A stretch of 10,943 nucleotides of DNA from an uncultured Clostridia bacterium (lineage in GTDB: Bacteria > Bacillota > Clostridia > Peptostreptococcales > Acidaminobacteraceae): contig CAMFGQ010000040.1 in assembly GCA_945950065.1 (NCBI GenBank), positions 1-10,943 of the forward strand, in the 5' to 3' direction. Within the stretch, counting starts at the first letter, position 1. Each line of letters opens with the position of its first letter. A program made the position numbers and the translations under genes. Shown here piece by piece: positions 1 to 5,170 of this stretch. Under the pieces are notes generated by a model. The model was given only the letters and a program-made list of their open reading frames with translations, was not told the DNA's origin and searched no databases.

Positions 1-2
1 TT

Positions 3-473
3 GGAAATCTGCCTTATTACATCACTTCAGCCATCATCATGCATTTTCTTGAATCCGATTTAGACATCACGAGAATGGTGCTGATGATGCAAAAGGAAGT
101 AGCCGCCCGACTGGTTGCCCAGCCCGGTAGCAAGGACTATGGAATTCTTTCTGTTATCACGCAAAGTTACGGTGAGGTTGAAAAACTCTTTGATGTAGGT
201 AAAAACTGCTTCTTGCCTGCGCCAAAGGTAGAGAGTACCGTGGTAGCCATTGTTCCTCATCAAGAGAGAACCCTTGATCCACTGGCACTGGACATTATTA
301 AAGGAGCTTTTTCATTGCGTCGAAAAACCATCTTGAACGCTTTGTCCACGAGCTTCGAGAAGGAGGAGATTCTTGAAGCCTGTAGACGGACTGGCATTGA
401 TCCCTCCTCCAGAGCAGAGAAACTTACAATTGATGACTATAAAAGATTAAGGGAACTATGGCCGATTGGCTAG
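3..473 (+). CDS. rsmA: 16S rRNA (adenine1518-N6/adenine1519-N6)-dimethyltransferase, 3' part
   Basis: The gene enters from the left edge; 156 codons and the TAG stop are present. RsmA (KsgA) dimethylates two adjacent adenines near the 3' end of 16S rRNA using S-adenosylmethionine, late in small-subunit assembly. The first visible residues are GNLPYYIT, the catalytic N-L-P-Y motif of this methyltransferase family. Downstream, FLPAPKVEST and FSLRRKTILNAL are the usual C-terminal family signatures. The SAM-binding N-terminal half lies outside the window, so it is partial by truncation, not broken. The first internal ATG (position 39) is not the start, because NLPYY lies upstream in the same frame. 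The gene converges on recU: the last 18 bases overlap the recU 3' end, and its TAG stop forms part of the terminator stem. Confidence 0.95.
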   Translation, partial: GNLPYYITSAIIMHFLESDLDITRMVLMMQKEVAARLVAQPGSKDYGILSVITQSYGEVEKLFDVGKNCFLPAPKVESTVVAIVPHQERTLDPLALDIIKGAFSLRRKTILNALSTSFEKEEILEACRRTGIDPSSRAEKLTIDDYKRLRELWPIG

Positions 474-487
474 TTCCCTTTCTTTTT
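449..487 (+). terminator. rho-independent terminator shared by convergent rsmA and recU
   Basis: A perfect 10-base inverted repeat, AAGGGAACTA (449-458) and TAGTTCCCTT (471-480), encloses a further GCC-GATT-GGC mini-stem and is followed on the plus strand by TCTTTTT (481-487). On the minus strand the stem is followed by AATCTTTT, so it can also serve recU, probably less efficiently. The TAG stop of rsmA (471-473) and the TAG stop of recU (complement of 456-458) lie in opposite arms of the same stem. Confidence 0.85.
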
Positions 488-1019
488 CCGCTTGCAATTG
501 ATCGAGATAGACATTGATAGCTGGTAGATAATGTAGAAGATGATGATTTAAGAAGCCAACAGGGATGGCTTTTTTTTCGCATAAAGAGAAAGAAAGGGAC
601 TTCCTCCCTCCGGCTTCAGCATGTTTTCTTGCTTCAAGGATGAGTTCAAGAGGAACAAGGAAAAACTTTTCTTCCGCTTTAAAATAGACGAGAAAGAAAC
701 TGATTCCTCCTTGCTTTCTAAAATCCTTCATGTATTCAATCTGGTGATCATGGAAATTGGCAAGAGGAATGGACATAGCTGAGGTCTCTTTAGCATCAAA
801 ACAAAGGGGAATTCCCTGACAAAGACCTACATAATCCACAGTAGACCTTTTTTCAAAGAAACCCAGAATCACTTGACCGCGATTATTTTGTTCGACAACT
901 TTAATGGGCGTAGCAATTTTATCCACACGAGCAATTTCATTAACTCTGTAATATTCATTGCTAATATCAATTAAATCTTCTAAGAGATCACCTCGATGAC
1001 CTCGCGTTCTCCAAGCCAT
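456..1019 (-). CDS. recU: RecU-family Holliday junction resolvase
   Basis: This 187-residue protein matches RecU, the Gram-positive Holliday junction endonuclease acting with RuvAB and RecA in recombinational repair. The PD-(D/E)xK nuclease core is visible: STVDY with D62, then FDAKET with D75, K77 and E78, then NFHDHQIEYM (residues 88-97), the usual H-x-H-Q-I block. The N-terminal RGHRGDLLEDLI corresponds to the family's NRG...LE segment. It is somewhat shorter than the Bacillus protein (about 200 residues), with a short leader before the nuclease fold. The start ATG at 1019 is preceded by TAGGAGGAAA, a strong ribosome binding site. In Bacillus recU is paired with a penicillin-binding protein gene; no such gene is here and recU stands alone, converging on rsmA. 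Two possible -10 elements lie in the upstream region. Confidence 0.9.
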   Translation of the reverse strand: MAWRTRGHRGDLLEDLIDISNEYYRVNEIARVDKIATPIKVVEQNNRGQVILGFFEKRSTVDYVGLCQGIPLCFDAKETSAMSIPLANFHDHQIEYMKDFRKQGGISFFLVYFKAEEKFFLVPLELILEARKHAEAGGRKSLSFSLCEKKAIPVGFLNHHLLHYLPAINVYLDQLQAEKERELANRP

Positions 1020-1036
1020 ATTTCCTCCTAGATTTC

Positions 1037-1053
1037 ATCATACCACGATTATA
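1037..1053 (-). promoter_or_regulatory. recU: candidate -10 elements for recU
   Basis: Read on the minus strand, TATAAT (1048-1053) and the extended -10 TGGTATGAT (1037-1045) lie 19-34 bases upstream of the recU start. Neither has a good -35 at the right distance, so which one is used, if either, cannot be decided by eye. Confidence 0.35.
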
Positions 1054-1130
1054 GTTGAAGATGAAGAGATAGTTATTTATGAATAATATGATATAAACTG
1101 GCGAGATATCAGTAATTAGCAACTGTTTTC

Positions 1131-1215
1131 TGTGGAGAAGTTGTGGATAATGTGGATAACTCTTGTTTTTATACACAGACTTATCCAAAGGAACTTTCTT
1201 CTTTTGAGTGGATAA
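1131..1215. promoter_or_regulatory. cluster of six DnaA-box-like 9-mers
   Basis: Three sites match the DnaA box consensus TTATNCACA exactly: TGTGGATAA at 1142-1150 and again at 1151-1159 (both the reverse complement of TTATCCACA, directly abutting), and TTATACACA at 1169-1177. Three more differ by one base: TGTGGAGAA (1131-1139), TTATCCAAA (1181-1189) and AGTGGATAA (1207-1215). Adjacent 1040-1110 is AT-rich. The cluster lies between the divergent recU and glutaredoxin genes. Such clusters occur at replication origins, at DnaA-titrating sites and in promoters regulated by DnaA; no dnaA or dnaN gene is visible in this window. Confidence 0.7.
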
Positions 1216-1310
1216 AAAACGATTTGCCTTTGTTTAGTCATACGCATCATGGGTACTAATTGCCTAGAAGCGAAAAGCTTAATTTTGTCTTTAAATATAG
1301 GAGGAATAAA

Positions 1311-1538
1311 ATGAAGAAAGTAATCATCTATACAAGCAATACATGTGGGTATTGCCACGCAGCCAAGGACTATCTAGACCAACTAGAGGTTGAATACGAA
1401 GAAAGAAATGTATCTACCAGCATGGATGCAAGAAAAGAGCTGATGCAACAAGGATTCATGGGAGTTCCCGTACTTCTAGTTGACGATGAAGTTATCCAAG
1501 GCTTTGATAAAGCAAAAATCGATCAACTCTTGAAATAA
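1311..1538 (+). CDS. glutaredoxin-like protein, YruB family
   Basis: This 75-residue cytoplasmic thioredoxin-fold protein has the redox motif C12-G-Y-C15 right after the first beta strand (KKVIIYTSNT), the cis-proline segment GVPVL (51-55), and GFDKAKIDQLL at the C-terminus. The GFDK ending and small size are typical of the YruB branch of NrdH/glutaredoxin-like proteins, first noted beside a rubredoxin gene in Clostridium pasteurianum; here two rubredoxin genes follow about 3 kb downstream. It presumably reduces protein disulfides; the electron donor is not known from sequence. The start at 1311 is chosen because AGGAGG lies just upstream with good spacing; an in-frame TTG at 1260 has no comparable site and would add a non-family extension. 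A short hairpin terminator overlaps the stop codon. Confidence 0.88.
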   Translation: MKKVIIYTSNTCGYCHAAKDYLDQLEVEYEERNVSTSMDARKELMQQGFMGVPVLLVDDEVIQGFDKAKIDQLLK

Positions 1539-1556
1539 GTCCTTCGGGGCTTTTTT
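1537..1556 (+). terminator. short rho-independent terminator after glutaredoxin gene
   Basis: AAGTCC, a TTCG tetraloop and GGGCTT form a 7-pair stem (one T-G pair) running straight into six Ts (1551-1556). The stop codon TAA (1536-1538) overlaps the stem base. Being short, it may allow read-through into the next gene, whose start is only 24 bases further on and has no obvious promoter of its own. Confidence 0.65.
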
Positions 1557-1579
1557 CAATTATAGCTAGAGGAGGCTCT

Positions 1580-2152
1580 ATGAAACAAGCACTACTCCTT
1601 CTTTTGCTGCTTCTATTCGTTGCAGGATGTAGCCAACAAGAAGCAGTGCAAGAGAATGAAACCAATGAGACCCAGGCCGAAACAGCTGTAGAAGAAAAAG
1701 AAGAAGCTGTTGTCGGACCACGACTTGGAAACATTGCTCCAGACTTTGAGCTAGAAACACTAAAAGGTGATAAAGTCAAACTCTCCGACCTGCGTGGTAA
1801 ACCAGTTCATCTGGTATTTTGGAGTGTAGACTGTGTCTACTGTATGAAAGAATTACCTCATGTGGAAAAACTTTATCAACAGTATGGCGAGGACTATCAT
1901 GTACTTGCTCTCAATGTCACCATTCAAGATGGCATGAAGCGATTTAGTGAAACCGTAGAGGAAAAGGGATTTACCTTCCCTAACCTAGCCCTTGAGGAAG
2001 ATGGTGGAATCGAAGTCCTTCAAAATTATGCAGTACGAGGAATTCCCCACAATGTATTTGTTGATAAAGATGGAATCATCCAACTGGTGACCCCAGGAAT
2101 GATGGACGAAACTGCTCAAGAGAATGTTATAAAGGAGCTTATTGCAAAGTGA
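1580..2152 (+). CDS. TlpA/ResA-like thiol-disulfide lipoprotein
   Basis: This 190-residue protein is exported and lipid-anchored: MKQ, a run of eight leucines, then the lipobox V-A-G-C17. A Glu/Gln-rich linker of about 30 residues precedes a thioredoxin-like domain of the TlpA/ResA/AhpC-TSA type: NIAPDFELETLKGDKVKLSDL (an opening typical of the family), a redox motif W81-S-V-D-C85-V-Y-C88, and the cis-Pro loop GIP (154-156). It faces the outside of the membrane and probably reduces or exchanges disulfides, for example in cytochrome maturation or oxidative-stress repair; the partner is unknown. The usual CxxC is CGPC or CEPC, so CVYC is a variant that may shift redox potential. The start has a good AGAGGAGG site. 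Its stop overlaps the next gene's GTG start. Confidence 0.85.
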   Translation: MKQALLLLLLLLFVAGCSQQEAVQENETNETQAETAVEEKEEAVVGPRLGNIAPDFELETLKGDKVKLSDLRGKPVHLVFWSVDCVYCMKELPHVEKLYQQYGEDYHVLALNVTIQDGMKRFSETVEEKGFTFPNLALEEDGGIEVLQNYAVRGIPHNVFVDKDGIIQLVTPGMMDETAQENVIKELIAK

Positions 2153-2838
2153 AAATTATCCTACTCGGTGCAATGAAAGAGGAAGTCTCCCTTCTTCGAT
2201 CACATCTAGAAGATGTGGTGGAAGAGGGTCGAGCCCTCTATACTTATTCAAGAGGTTTTTATAAAGATCACGAGATTATTTTAGCCCATACGGGAATTGG
2301 CAAGGTCAATGCAGCCCTTTGCACACAGCGACTCATTGATCTTCATCGACCCGATCTTGTCATTATGGTAGGTGTGGCCGGAGCAATCGCTGATCTAAAG
2401 ATCGGCGATGTTGTGCTGGCAACCAAAGTAGCCCACCATGATTTAGATTATGTCTTCTTAGAAAAACATGCCCCTCACATCGATCCGGTACAGAGGGGAT
2501 ATTTCCATGCTGATGCAGATCTGATGCAAAATGTCATTCATGGCATTGCCAGCAAAAGCTATGGATTTAAAGTCTATAGTGGCCCCATGGTCAGTGGTGA
2601 ACAGTTTATTGATCAAGAAGGAAGAAAAGAGATCATTGAACGCTTTGATCCATTAACGGTGGATATGGAAACTGCTGGTCTAGCCCATGCTTGCTATCGT
2701 TCTCAAATTCCTTTTCTTGCCATTCGTTCCATTACCGATACAGAAGAGGAAAGTGGAGACGATGCTTTTGAGCGCAATTATAAGGAAGCAAGAGAAAACG
2801 CACAAGAATTTGTACTGGATGTCTTAGAAATCTTCTAA
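2149..2838 (+). CDS. mtnN: 5'-methylthioadenosine/S-adenosylhomocysteine nucleosidase
   Basis: This 229-residue cytoplasmic enzyme cleaves methylthioadenosine and S-adenosylhomocysteine to adenine plus a thioribose or ribosyl-homocysteine product, clearing inhibitors of SAM-dependent reactions. The start MKIILLGAMKEEVSLL closely follows the family. Catalytic residues fall at the same numbers as in E. coli: Glu12, Glu174 in VDMETAGLAH and Asp197 in SITDTEE. The active-site stretch VMVSGEQF-like segment (GPMVSGEQF) is present. Start codon is GTG at 2149, overlapping the preceding TGA as GTGA, which suggests translational coupling; an AAAGGAG site lies about 12 bases upstream inside the preceding gene. 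Length is normal for the family, and nothing appears damaged. Confidence 0.95.
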   Translation: MKIILLGAMKEEVSLLRSHLEDVVEEGRALYTYSRGFYKDHEIILAHTGIGKVNAALCTQRLIDLHRPDLVIMVGVAGAIADLKIGDVVLATKVAHHDLDYVFLEKHAPHIDPVQRGYFHADADLMQNVIHGIASKSYGFKVYSGPMVSGEQFIDQEGRKEIIERFDPLTVDMETAGLAHACYRSQIPFLAIRSITDTEEESGDDAFERNYKEARENAQEFVLDVLEIF

Positions 2839-2854
2839 AGGAGGGAAGACCACC

Positions 2855-3343
2855 ATGCTTGCCCTAGAACAATCAAGAGCTTATCTGGAACAACTCACTC
2901 GAGGTAGCTTTTTATTCTCCCGTAAAGATGACAAGATCAATGTCATGACCATTGGATGGGGGAGCATGGGCTACCTTTGGAACCGATTTGTCGTCATGGT
3001 ACCCGTGCGCATTACTCGTTACAGCTATGAACTTCTAAAGGATAGTCATTACTTTACCATCTCCGTTCCAAAGCGAGGAGAATTCTCGCGTGAACTTCAT
3101 TATTGTGGGACTAAGAGTGGACGGGACGTAAACAAGGTAGAGGAATTGGGTTTGATTTTGCAAGAAGGCACCATCCCTGTCCCTCATTTACAGGGAGCAG
3201 AATTTCATCTTGAATGCAAAATCCTCTACCAAGAAGAACTTGAACCCACCAAACTTGCAGGGGAAATCAGACACGAACACTACCCAAAAGAAGACTATAG
3301 CGTGCTGATTTATGGAGAAATACTCAATATACTAGAAAAATAG
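2855..3343 (+). CDS. flavin reductase-like FMN-binding protein
   Basis: This 162-residue cytoplasmic protein has the split-barrel flavin-reductase-like fold: NVMTIGWGSMG (29-39) is the strand-turn that usually contacts FMN, followed by VPVRITRYSYELL (50-62) and the signature CGTKSGRDVNK (84-94). Family members bind FMN and either reduce flavins or pass electrons on. In Moorella a related domain is fused to rubredoxin in a high-molecular-weight rubredoxin, so a role as electron donor to the nearby rubredoxins is possible but inferred. C84 in the signature is an active-site-region cysteine seen in many members. The start has GGAGGG upstream, 16 bases after the preceding stop; the next gene begins within 10 bases, so it is in the operon. 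Confidence 0.82.
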   Translation: MLALEQSRAYLEQLTRGSFLFSRKDDKINVMTIGWGSMGYLWNRFVVMVPVRITRYSYELLKDSHYFTISVPKRGEFSRELHYCGTKSGRDVNKVEELGLILQEGTIPVPHLQGAEFHLECKILYQEELEPTKLAGEIRHEHYPKEDYSVLIYGEILNILEK

Positions 3344-3352
3344 GAGATGATC

Positions 3353-3781
3353 ATGTTTAAAGAATTCAAAGAATTTATCCAACGTGGAAATGCCATGGAT
3401 CTAGCAGTAGCCTTTATCCTTGGTGGCGCCTTTACTGCCATTGTAACCAGTCTGGTTAATGATCTCATCATGCCTGTAATCAGCCTCTTTACAAAAGGTG
3501 TGGACTTTAGTCAACTCTTTGTCACCCTGGATGGTGGAAATTATCCGAATTTAGCAGCAGCACAAGAAGCAGGAGCGGCAGTATTTTCCTATGGTAACTT
3601 CATCAATGCTATCATTCAATTTATTATCATAGCTTTTGTAATCTTCCTTCTTGTTCGTAGCCTAAACCGTATGAAGAAGCCTGAAGTGGTGGAAGAAACA
3701 GAAAAAACCTGTCCTTTCTGCCAAACGTCGATTCCTATCGCGGCAACACGTTGCCCCCATTGTACCAGCGAACTATCCTAA
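3353..3781 (+). CDS. mscL: large-conductance mechanosensitive channel with C-terminal zinc ribbon
   Basis: MscL is a homopentameric inner-membrane channel that opens under membrane tension and releases solutes on hypo-osmotic shock. The N-terminal helix and first membrane segment (FKEFKEFIQRGNAMDLAVAF, 2-21, continuing to about 45) are canonical, with NDLIMPVIS at its end; the second membrane segment is about 82-103 (FINAIIQFIIIAFVIFLLV). In place of a simple C-terminal helix there is CPFC (120-123) and CPHC (134-137), a treble-clef/zinc-ribbon-like pair; this tail is known in MscL from several phyla. Length is 142 residues. Start at 3353 is preferred over an in-frame ATG at 3347, because GGAG (3343-3346) is correctly spaced only for 3353. 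Both starts lie right after the preceding stop codon. Confidence 0.93.
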   Translation: MFKEFKEFIQRGNAMDLAVAFILGGAFTAIVTSLVNDLIMPVISLFTKGVDFSQLFVTLDGGNYPNLAAAQEAGAAVFSYGNFINAIIQFIIIAFVIFLLVRSLNRMKKPEVVEETEKTCPFCQTSIPIAATRCPHCTSELS

Positions 3782-3792
3782 ACTGAGTTCTG

Positions 3793-4578
3793 ATGAAAAA
3801 GCAATTACGGGAACATTTAGAAAAGATAAGAAGCTCCATTACTCCTGAGCTGCGTAGTAAGTATTCAAAAGCAATCTGGCAACGCCTAGAACAGACAGAG
3901 GTCTTTCAGAATGCCAAGCATGTTGCTTGTTATGCTCATTTTCGAAGTGAAGTTCAGACCTTGCAGTTTTTTGAGAATTATCCCGATAAGCATTTCTATC
4001 TTCCGAGAACAAAAGGAAAAGAAATGGAATTTTTACTCTATTGCAAGGATGATACATTTCAAGTGGATGATTATGGTATTATGATAGTAACGGGAGACAA
4101 TATTATTGCTCCCGAGAAACTGGATCTTATCCTAGCACCCGGTCTTGGGTTTACACAGGAGGGTGGAAGGATTGGCTATGGAGCAGGATACTATGATCGC
4201 TATTTGAAGAAAACCTCCTGCCCAGCTCTAGGTCTTGCTTTTGAAGAACAGATCTTAGAGGAACTACCCCTGGATCCTTGGGATCACTTGCTTCAAGCTG
4301 TGATCACTGAAAAGCGTATACTCCTTCCTAAAGAAGGTAGTATAAAGTTTAACACCGATGAAAATCGGGTAAATACTAATTTGTTGAGAAAAAATGAAAA
4401 TAAGGAGGACACAATGCAAAAATGGATTTGTACAGCCTGTAACTACATCTATGACCCAGCTATTGGCGATGAAGATGGTGGCATCGAACCAGGTACCGCT
4501 TTTGAAGACATCCCAGAAGATTGGGTATGCCCTGATTGTGGTGTAGGCAAAGATTTCTTCGAACCATACGAAGATTAG
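3793..4578 (+). CDS. 5-formyltetrahydrofolate cyclo-ligase, frame continuous with rubredoxin
   Basis: Residues 1 to about 183 are 5-formyl-THF cyclo-ligase (MTHFS), which uses ATP to convert 5-formyl-THF to 5,10-methenyl-THF. Evidence: MKKQLREHLEKIRS start, a SEVQT segment (52-56), FYLPR (68-72), and the ATP/folate site DLILAPGLGF plus GGRIGYGAGYYDRYL (124-138), ending at VITEKRILL. The usual G-I-P-E-P around residue 95 reads GIMIV, a departure from the family. No stop follows: a 24-residue polar linker (184-207, rich in Asn, Lys, Glu) runs in frame into a complete rubredoxin (208-261). Because the rubredoxin has its own strong ribosome binding site, the frame may give a fusion, a free rubredoxin, or both. 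The ligase start has only a poor ribosome binding site and sits 11 bases after mscL, so coupling is likely. Confidence 0.85.
   Translation: MKKQLREHLEKIRSSITPELRSKYSKAIWQRLEQTEVFQNAKHVACYAHFRSEVQTLQFFENYPDKHFYLPRTKGKEMEFLLYCKDDTFQVDDYGIMIVTGDNIIAPEKLDLILAPGLGFTQEGGRIGYGAGYYDRYLKKTSCPALGLAFEEQILEELPLDPWDHLLQAVITEKRILLPKEGSIKFNTDENRVNTNLLRKNENKEDTMQKWICTACNYIYDPAIGDEDGGIEPGTAFEDIPEDWVCPDCGVGKDFFEPYED
4348..4373 (+). promoter_or_regulatory. palindrome within a candidate internal promoter
   Basis: CCGAT-GAAA-ATCGG (4355-4368) is a perfect 5-base inverted repeat with outer TTTA/TAAA pairing (4348-4351 and 4370-4373). It is placed between TTAACA (4349-4354) and AATACT (4372-4377), a 17-base-spaced pair with 5/6 and 4/6 matches to the sigma-A consensus. 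No T-run follows, so it is not a terminator. It could be an operator between -35 and -10, or an RNA hairpin; neither is proven. Confidence 0.35.
4402..4408 (+). promoter_or_regulatory. strong ribosome binding site deciding the internal rubredoxin start
   Basis: AAGGAGG lies five bases before the ATG at 4414, which is inside the open frame that begins with the cyclo-ligase. It is stronger than the site in front of the cyclo-ligase itself and indicates that free rubredoxin is made. Confidence 0.85.
4414..4578 (+). CDS. rubredoxin (first copy)
   Basis: This 54-residue small iron protein has one Fe held by four cysteines: C6-T-A-C9 and C39-P-D-C42. It shows the full rubredoxin pattern MQKWICTACNYIYDPAIGD, the aromatic core (W4, Y11, Y13, F30, W37, F49), and the PEDWVCPDCG knuckle. 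Rubredoxin carries single electrons, here most plausibly to desulfoferrodoxin and rubrerythrin encoded just downstream. It is encoded in frame with the cyclo-ligase but starts from its own strong ribosome binding site, and its length is exactly the family norm. It agrees with the second rubredoxin at 42 of 54 positions, counted by eye, so the pair is probably a local duplication around desulfoferrodoxin. Confidence 0.92.
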   Translation: MQKWICTACNYIYDPAIGDEDGGIEPGTAFEDIPEDWVCPDCGVGKDFFEPYED

Positions 4579-4606
4579 GAAACCAAAAAAAGCAGAGGAG
4601 TTTTTA

Positions 4607-4996
4607 ATGGTTAAAAGACTAGAAGTTTACAAATGCGACAAATGCTCCAACATTGTTCTTGCATTACAAGGTGGAGTAGGTGAGCTTGTTTGCTGTGGTG
4701 AACCCATGGAAAGATTGGAAGAGCAAACAGCTGAAATGAAAAACGAAAAACATGTACCCGTTATTGAAGAAGTTGATGGCGGATATCAAGTAACTGTAGG
4801 TTCAACCCTTCATCCAATGCTAGATGCTCACTATATCCAGTGGATCGAACTGCTTACAGAAAAGCAAACCTTGATTGCTTTCTTAGAGCCAGGCGACGAG
4901 CCGACAGCTTTCTTTGCAACCAAAGAAAAAATTGTTGGAGCGAGAGAGTATTGTAACCTCCATGGACTATGGAAGAACGATACACTAGGAGCCTAG
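4607..4996 (+). CDS. dfx: desulfoferrodoxin (superoxide reductase)
   Basis: This 129-residue cytoplasmic enzyme reduces superoxide to hydrogen peroxide without releasing oxygen. It has both iron sites: an N-terminal desulforedoxin domain with C10-x2-C13 and C29-C30, and a superoxide-reducing site with E47-K48-H49, H69 (in TLHPM), H75 (AHYIQW), C116 and H119 (EYCNLHGLW), giving the His4-Cys ligand set. It is therefore the two-iron class (2Fe-SOR). Electrons normally come from rubredoxin, and a rubredoxin gene stands on each side. The start is ATG at 4607 with GAGGAG upstream. The following rubredoxin begins two bases after the stop, and its ribosome binding site lies inside the end of this gene, indicating tight co-expression. 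Confidence 0.97.
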   Translation: MVKRLEVYKCDKCSNIVLALQGGVGELVCCGEPMERLEEQTAEMKNEKHVPVIEEVDGGYQVTVGSTLHPMLDAHYIQWIELLTEKQTLIAFLEPGDEPTAFFATKEKIVGAREYCNLHGLWKNDTLGA

Positions 4997-4997
4997 T

Positions 4998-5162
4998 ATG
5001 CAAAAGTGGATTTGCGTTGCATGTCACTATATTTATGACCCTGCTGTAGGCGATGAAGATAGCGGCATTGCACCAGGAACTCCTTTTGAAGATATTCCTG
5101 ATGATTGGGTCTGCCCAGTCTGTGGAGTAGAGAAGGACATGTTTGAACCCTATGACGAGTAG
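4998..5162 (+). CDS. rubredoxin (second copy)
   Basis: This 54-residue gene is easy to miss because of its size. It translates from ATG 4998 to MQKWICVACHYIYDPAVGD and ends KDMFEPYDE, with cysteines C6, C9, C39 and C42. Differences from the first copy include N10H, D41V and G45E, i.e. changes next to the iron-binding loops that could alter redox potential or partner choice. The AGGAG site (4987-4991) lies within the end of dfx, and only one base separates the dfx stop from this start. Its own stop TAG overlaps the ferritin ribosome binding site. This position implies a dedicated electron donor for desulfoferrodoxin, by inference. Confidence 0.95.
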   Translation: MQKWICVACHYIYDPAVGDEDSGIAPGTPFEDIPDDWVCPVCGVEKDMFEPYDE

Positions 5163-5170
5163 GAGGTAAA

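Larger units (their letters stand above)
1020..1310. other. non-coding region between divergent recU and glutaredoxin genes
   Basis: This 291-base stretch has no convincing gene; short open frames on the minus strand have no family resemblance and run across the DnaA boxes. It holds the recU ribosome binding site and possible -10s at its left end, an AT-rich segment (about 1046-1110), the DnaA-box cluster, and the glutaredoxin ribosome binding site at its right end. A weak promoter-like pair for the glutaredoxin gene is TTGTTT (1230-1235), 18 bases, TACTAA (1254-1259). Confidence 0.6.

Noticed and set aside
1260..1310. Upstream TTG start extending the glutaredoxin by 17 residues
   Set aside because: No ribosome binding site there and the extension is not part of the family; AGGAGG is placed for the ATG at 1311.
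1020..1310. Claiming this region as the replication origin
   Set aside because: The boxes are real, but no dnaA, dnaN or other origin genes are in view and GC skew cannot be judged from one window.
988..1358. Short minus-strand open frames upstream of recU
   Set aside because: They overlap recU, the DnaA boxes or the glutaredoxin gene, show no family features and lack ribosome binding sites.
4340..4413. Frameshift or sequencing error explaining the missing stop between cyclo-ligase and rubredoxin
   Set aside because: Both domains are intact and in the same frame with no sign of a broken motif; absence of a stop in a short spacer is enough to explain it.
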